47,944 nucleotides of DNA, taken from contig NZ_JAUMYY010000004.1 in NCBI RefSeq assembly GCF_030528405.1, forward strand, positions 1 through 47,944, read 5' to 3'. Each line of letters starts with the position of its first letter. The stretch's first letter is position 1. A program made the translations under genes and the position numbers. This stretch comes from Fusobacterium sp. (GTDB taxonomy: Bacteria > Fusobacteriota > Fusobacteriia > Fusobacteriales > Fusobacteriaceae). This document shows positions 44,477 to 47,944 of this stretch, piece after piece. The notes beneath the pieces were generated by a model that was not told the origin of the DNA, searched no databases, and saw only the letters and a list, made by a program, of their open reading frames with translations.

Positions 44477-45130
44477 CTAAAAACCATGCTTAAGTAAAAA
44501 TTCTTTTGTTAACTTACTTTCTTTTTCTTCTTTATTTTGAGTGGCAAAAAAATAAAATCTTTCTATGTATTTCCCTATTAAATCTGTTTCAATGTTAAGC
44601 TTATCTCCAACTTTTTTTGAACCCAAGGTTATAGCGTCCTGACTATGTGGAATCAAAGAGACACCGAAACTTTCATCTTTTAAAAGCATAACTGTCAAGC
44701 TTGCTCCATCAACAGTTACTCTTCCCTTTTCAACTATGTATTTCATATATTTTTTCTCTATTTTTATTTCATATATTTTAGCTATTCCTTCCTTAGTTAT
44801 AGAAATAATTTCACCTTCACTGTCTACATCTCCAGTTACAAGATGTCCTCCCAAAGGTGTCGATAGAGTTATAGATTTTTCTAAATTTACCCTATCTCCT
44901 GATTTTAAGTTCTTTAAATTTGATCTCTTCATTGTTTCAAACATACAATCTGCTACAAAATAATTATTTGAGAAGTCAATAACCGTTAAGCAAACACCAT
45001 TTGTTGCAATGCTATCTCCTAACTTCACATCTTTTAAAACTTTTTTTGCCTTAATTTTTATTTTAAGAGATTTATCTGTTTGACTTATAGAAATCACTTC
45101 TCCAATTTCTTCTACTAACCCTGTAAACAT
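44477..45130 (-). CDS. ribE: Riboflavin synthase, alpha chain
   Basis: This 217-residue protein turns two molecules of lumazine into riboflavin. It has two lumazine-binding barrels (about 1-97 and 98-195), each with the MFTGLVEEIG- or GHLVTGDVD-type pattern: NGVCLTVIDFS in the first and DGASLTVMLL in the second. A helical tail ends the chain. It lies ten bases after ribD. Some annotators call the gene ribC. Confidence 0.95.
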   Translation of the reverse strand: MFTGLVEEIGEVISISQTDKSLKIKIKAKKVLKDVKLGDSIATNGVCLTVIDFSNNYFVADCMFETMKRSNLKNLKSGDRVNLEKSITLSTPLGGHLVTGDVDSEGEIISITKEGIAKIYEIKIEKKYMKYIVEKGRVTVDGASLTVMLLKDESFGVSLIPHSQDAITLGSKKVGDKLNIETDLIGKYIERFYFFATQNKEEKESKLTKEFLLKHGF

Positions 45131-45140
45131 ATCTCACTTC

Positions 45141-46226
45141 CTATCTAGAAAATTCAACAGAAATATTATCACCATAAATATTAAATCTAGGATTAGGTAA
45201 CTCTATAATATCACTTATATTTTCAAATTCAAAACCATTTACAAAAGATAGAGCTTCCTTGTCACCAAGAATTTTTGGAGCTACAAATATTTCTCCACCA
45301 TCTATTACATTTTCCTTTAAAGCATTTGAAATTAAGGTGCTTCCTCCTTCTAATAAAACAGAGTCTATGTTCATTTTTCCAAGTTCCCTTAAAATATCCT
45401 CTATTTTAAATTCTTCACCTGCTAAGCATATAAATTTTATAGACTTAGCCTCAAATTCTCTAATTTTTTCCATTTTAGTTTCTTTATTTTTTTCAGATAC
45501 AATAAGTATAACTTTATCATCATTAAAATTTAACAACTTAGCAGACTTATCTATATCAAAATTAGGGTCTACTACTATTCTAAAGGGATTTCTTGAATTA
45601 TCACATCTTGAATCTAAACTGGGGTTATCTTTTAGCACTGTATTTATACCTACCATTATTCCCATATATTTAGTTCTCAGTCTTTGAACTCTCTCTCTCG
45701 CTATATCATTAGTTATCCATTTTGAATTTCCTGATCTTGTTGCAATTTTTCCATCTAATGTTATTCCACATTTCAAAAATAAATAAGGAATTTTTTTTGT
45801 TATATATTTGAAAAATACTCTGTTCATTTCATAAGCCATATCAGCTAAGAGTCCAACCTCTATTTCTATACCAGCTTCTTTTAAATACTTTATTCCATTT
45901 CCTGATACCAAAGGATTAGGGTCTAATACTGATACAAAACATTTTTTTATTCCACTGTCCACAATTTTTTTTACACAGGGTGGTGTCTTTCCATAATGAG
46001 AACAAGGCTCTAAAGTAACATAGAGAGTTCCACCTCTAGCTTTTTCTTTTGCCATCTCTAATGCATTGACTTCTGCATGTGCAGCTCCATATTTTTGGTG
46101 CCAACCTTCTCCAACAATTTTTCCATTTGTTACTACTACAGCTCCCACCAAAGGATTAGGATTTACTTTACCTTCACCTAATCTTGCTAATTTTATAGCC
46201 CTTTCCATATATTCTCTATCATTCAT
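45141..46226 (-). CDS. ribD: Bifunctional pyrimidine deaminase/reductase
   Basis: This 361-residue enzyme deaminates and then reduces the ribosyl-pyrimidine intermediate. The N-terminal 145 residues carry the zinc deaminase motifs HAEVNAL near residue 50 and PCSHYGKTPPC near 74; the C-terminal part is the reductase with KCGITLDGKIAT near 152, WITND, GINTVLKDNPSL and LEGGSTLI near 292. Follows ribH by 35 bases. Confidence 0.96.
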   Translation of the reverse strand: MNDREYMERAIKLARLGEGKVNPNPLVGAVVVTNGKIVGEGWHQKYGAAHAEVNALEMAKEKARGGTLYVTLEPCSHYGKTPPCVKKIVDSGIKKCFVSVLDPNPLVSGNGIKYLKEAGIEIEVGLLADMAYEMNRVFFKYITKKIPYLFLKCGITLDGKIATRSGNSKWITNDIARERVQRLRTKYMGIMVGINTVLKDNPSLDSRCDNSRNPFRIVVDPNFDIDKSAKLLNFNDDKVILIVSEKNKETKMEKIREFEAKSIKFICLAGEEFKIEDILRELGKMNIDSVLLEGGSTLISNALKENVIDGGEIFVAPKILGDKEALSFVNGFEFENISDIIELPNPRFNIYGDNISVEFSR

Positions 46227-46261
46227 AAAATTCTCCTAATTGAGAGCACATAAATATTAAT

Positions 46262-46723
46262 TTAAATTCCTTTTAATAGGTTTACCATTTCAATTGCAGT
46301 CATTGCAGCATCTGCTCCCTTATTTCCTGCCTTTGTTCCAGCTCTTTCAATAGCTTCTTCTATAGAATTTGTTGTAAGCACTCCAAAAATTACAGGAATT
46401 TCAGAATCCAATGCCACATGTGCCACTCCTTTTGAAACCTCAGCACAAACATAGTCAAAATGTGGAGTAGAACCTTTGATAACTGCTCCTAAAGTTATTA
46501 TTGCATCATATTTTTTTGATTCAGCTAATTTTTTCGCTGCAAGCGGTATTTCAAAAGCTCCAGGTACCCAAACAAGTGAAATATCTTTTTCTTCCACTTC
46601 ATGCCTTTTTAAAATATCCTCAGCACCACCAATTAGTTTTGATGTTATGAACTCATTAAACCTTGCTGCAACTATAGCCACCTTTATTCCTTTTCCTGAC
46701 AATTTTCCTTCTAATACTCTCAT
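46262..46723 (-). CDS. ribH: 6,7-dimethyl-8-ribityllumazine synthase
   Basis: This 153-residue protein condenses the RibA/RibD branch product with dihydroxybutanone phosphate, in an icosahedral or pentameric assembly. Motifs: [10 protein letters not shown] near residue 17, [15 protein letters not shown] near 52, [15 protein letters not shown] near 77 and [16 protein letters not shown] near 111. Start after an AGGAGG site. Only 55 bases separate it from the upstream EamA transporter, too short for an FMN riboswitch. Confidence 0.97.
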   Translation of the reverse strand: MRVLEGKLSGKGIKVAIVAARFNEFITSKLIGGAEDILKRHEVEEKDISLVWVPGAFEIPLAAKKLAESKKYDAIITLGAVIKGSTPHFDYVCAEVSKGVAHVALDSEIPVIFGVLTTNSIEEAIERAGTKAGNKGADAAMTAIEMVNLLKGI

Positions 46724-46778
46724 CTTTACCTCCTACAAAAAACTATTTTCTTAAATTCTTATATATTAGCTCTAGTTT

Positions 46779-47678
46779 TTAACTCAACTTTGTTATTCTA
46801 TATATTGAAAATATCATTACACCAGCACTCACAACTTGTATTGGACTTAATAAATTTCCATTGATTAAATAATCAAATAGTACACTTGAAATTGGAAAGG
46901 AAAGTTCACAAATTGTTGAAACTTTAGCCTTTATATTTTTTAAACCTATATAGTAAAGCATTATAGCGCCACTTCCTGTTGTTGCAGCAATTATAAAAAT
47001 AATTAACCATTCATTTGGACTTACTGTCTTAAAGTTTGCTAAACTTCCATTTATAAGTGTTATTACAAACATAATTGCAGATGTCATCAAATATCTTAGA
47101 TAAAGTGCTGTCCTAAATGAGGCATTTTTTAATGTCCTCTTCCCAAATACTGTGGCACTACCGAATGAAAATGCTGCTAGAATTGAGTAAAACGCTGCTA
47201 GCGGAAGATTTGCTCCCACATTTATTTCAGGTAAATTGAATTGAAAGGTTAAAAAATATCCACCTATTAAAGCTATTGCTCCCCATAAAAGATAATCTCT
47301 TTTTAATTTCTCACCCAAAATTATTCTAGCTAAAATTATTGCAAATATAGGTTGCAGTTTTTGCAGCAGTGTTACCACTGTCAAATGCTTAAAATTAACT
47401 AAAAATAATGCCTTAACTATAGCTAAAGTCCCTAAACTCCCACCAAATAATGCGATACAGAAAAAATAAAAAATATCAGTTTTATTTATATATTTAATAT
47501 TTTTTATTTCATCCTTGCCAAAAATTAAGCTCATTCCAACGAAGGGGATAAAATGTAGTATAAATACCACGAAGGGTACATTTAAATGAAACAATCTCGG
47601 TGTTAAAACTACTCCATCAAAGCCCCACATACTAGCTGCTAAACATACCAGAAGAGCTCCTTTAATTTCTTTTCTCAT
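46779..47678 (-). CDS. EamA/DMT-family transporter
   Basis: This encodes 299 residues as ten hydrophobic helices in two EamA repeats (about 1-140 and 150-295), each beginning with a small-residue-rich first helix (LLVCLAASMWGFDGVVL; PLAAFYSILAAFSFGSATVFGKR). Many DMT proteins export metabolites, and some (RibN, the predicted fusobacterial ImpX) carry flavins. Its place just before ribH suggests a flavin link, but no riboswitch supports it. Start after a GGAGGA site. It may share a transcript with the rib genes. Confidence 0.8.
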   Translation of the reverse strand: MRKEIKGALLVCLAASMWGFDGVVLTPRLFHLNVPFVVFILHFIPFVGMSLIFGKDEIKNIKYINKTDIFYFFCIALFGGSLGTLAIVKALFLVNFKHLTVVTLLQKLQPIFAIILARIILGEKLKRDYLLWGAIALIGGYFLTFQFNLPEINVGANLPLAAFYSILAAFSFGSATVFGKRTLKNASFRTALYLRYLMTSAIMFVITLINGSLANFKTVSPNEWLIIFIIAATTGSGAIMLYYIGLKNIKAKVSTICELSFPISSVLFDYLINGNLLSPIQVVSAGVMIFSIYRITKLS

Positions 47679-47715
47679 CTTTCCTCCAGATTCAATGTAA
47701 AAATATTTTTGTTTT

Positions 47716-47743
47716 TCTATAATTAAAATTTTTAATTCCTCAA
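47716..47743 (-). promoter_or_regulatory. Possible promoter of the EamA-rib transcript
   Basis: TTGAGG (47738-47743), 16 bases, TATAGA (47716-47721) on the minus strand. The -35 overlaps the end of the first tandem repeat unit. Confidence 0.4.
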
Positions 47744-47944
47744 GCTAACGCTCTCGAAACTCACTGAGTTTCACATTTGGGTATCTAAGAGAAAATTTCA
47801 ATCCTACGGATTTCATTTTCTTTTTCTTATTTATGTATTACCATACTGTGATAACTCTAGTGTTTTCTTCAAGCTAACGCTCTCGAAATTCACTGAGTTT
47901 CACATTTGGGTATCTAAGAGAAAATTTCAATCCTACGGATTTCA
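47740..47944. repeat. Tandem direct repeat, two copies, 129 bp period
   Basis: A 76-base unit at 47740-47815 recurs at 47869-47944, with one visible difference (C or T at position 22 of the unit), separated by 53 bases; the second copy runs to the window end. Each unit holds small palindromes: AGCTAACGCT, GAAACTCACTGAGTTTC, GAAAATTTC and AATCCTACGGATT. It is neither coding nor CRISPR-like in spacing. Nature unknown. Confidence 0.75.

Noticed and set aside
45259-45687. Open frame of 142 codons on the plus strand
   Set aside because: It is antisense to ribD and has no start signal or family features.
46724-46778. FMN riboswitch before ribH
   Set aside because: Only 55 bases are available, and no RFN core sequences such as the conserved G-rich blocks are present.
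47740-47944. CRISPR array
   Set aside because: The repeat unit (76 bases) is longer than the spacer (53 bases), only two copies are seen, and no cas gene is near.

Overview
The window is very AT-rich and reads as a chromosome segment of a Fusobacterium, most likely of the F. nucleatum group. This is a genus-level inference from base composition, from the pairing of outer-membrane-type features (a periplasmic binding protein with a cleavable, non-lipoprotein signal) with clostridia-like enzymes, from a long-form urocanase, and from strong GGAGG ribosome binding sites. I see no phage, insertion sequence, CRISPR array, rRNA or tRNA. Almost all of it is housekeeping and catabolic DNA in short operons.

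Layout. 1-4.8 kb (minus strand): a two-cupin protein, a peroxide-defence pair (ahpC and an AhpF-like reductase with permuted domain order) and pgi. 4.9-7.2 kb (plus): an FucO-type alcohol dehydrogenase and the S1-domain protein CvfB. 7.4-10.9 kb (minus): two paralogous lipoproteins and a broken DUF6935-like gene. 11.2-15.1 kb (plus): accD-accA-pfkA-coiled-coil gene-recR. 15.2-19.2 kb: a transcriptional regulator divergent from a GltS-type symporter and an M20 amidohydrolase. 19.3-23.4 kb (minus): hutU, hutH and a small membrane protein. 23.6-27.9 kb (minus): the str operon rpsL-rpsG-fusA-tuf, read from a perfect consensus promoter. 28.1-29.7 kb (plus): a K+/H+ antiporter. 29.8-33.4 kb (minus): fruR-fruK-fruA. 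33.7-37.2 kb (plus): a DAACS-family symporter, then a Smr protein, DAHP synthase and PgeF. 37.2-40.1 kb (minus): a FecBCDE-type iron/siderophore importer. 40.4-43.2 kb (minus): an unassigned three-gene set (DUF1858 plus binding-protein fold, G3E GTPase, ABC ATPase without a permease). 43.3-47.7 kb (minus): a riboflavin operon ribH-ribD-ribE-ribBA preceded by an EamA/DMT transporter. The right edge holds a tandem direct repeat of unknown nature.

How the genes work together. AhpC and the AhpF-like protein would form an NAD(P)H-driven peroxide reduction pair, and a PerR-like box overlaps the ahpC start site. The hut genes start histidine breakdown to glutamate. The symporter and M20 enzyme look like an uptake-and-deacylation module under its own regulator, with TGTCAAA half-sites over a consensus promoter. 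FruA and FruK import and phosphorylate fructose, feeding glycolysis beside pgi and pfkA. The rib cluster makes riboflavin, yet no FMN riboswitch is visible.

Most unusual signals: the permease-less DUF1858/GTPase/ATPase operon; a perfect hairpin between the Shine-Dalgarno and start codon of the symporter gene; a family of 150-200 bp palindromic intergenic elements, one carrying a nested 48 bp palindrome; the permuted AhpF; the 129 bp-period repeat at the right edge; and an internal ribosome binding site splitting the two-cupin ORF. All calls come from reading the sequence; no database search was run.
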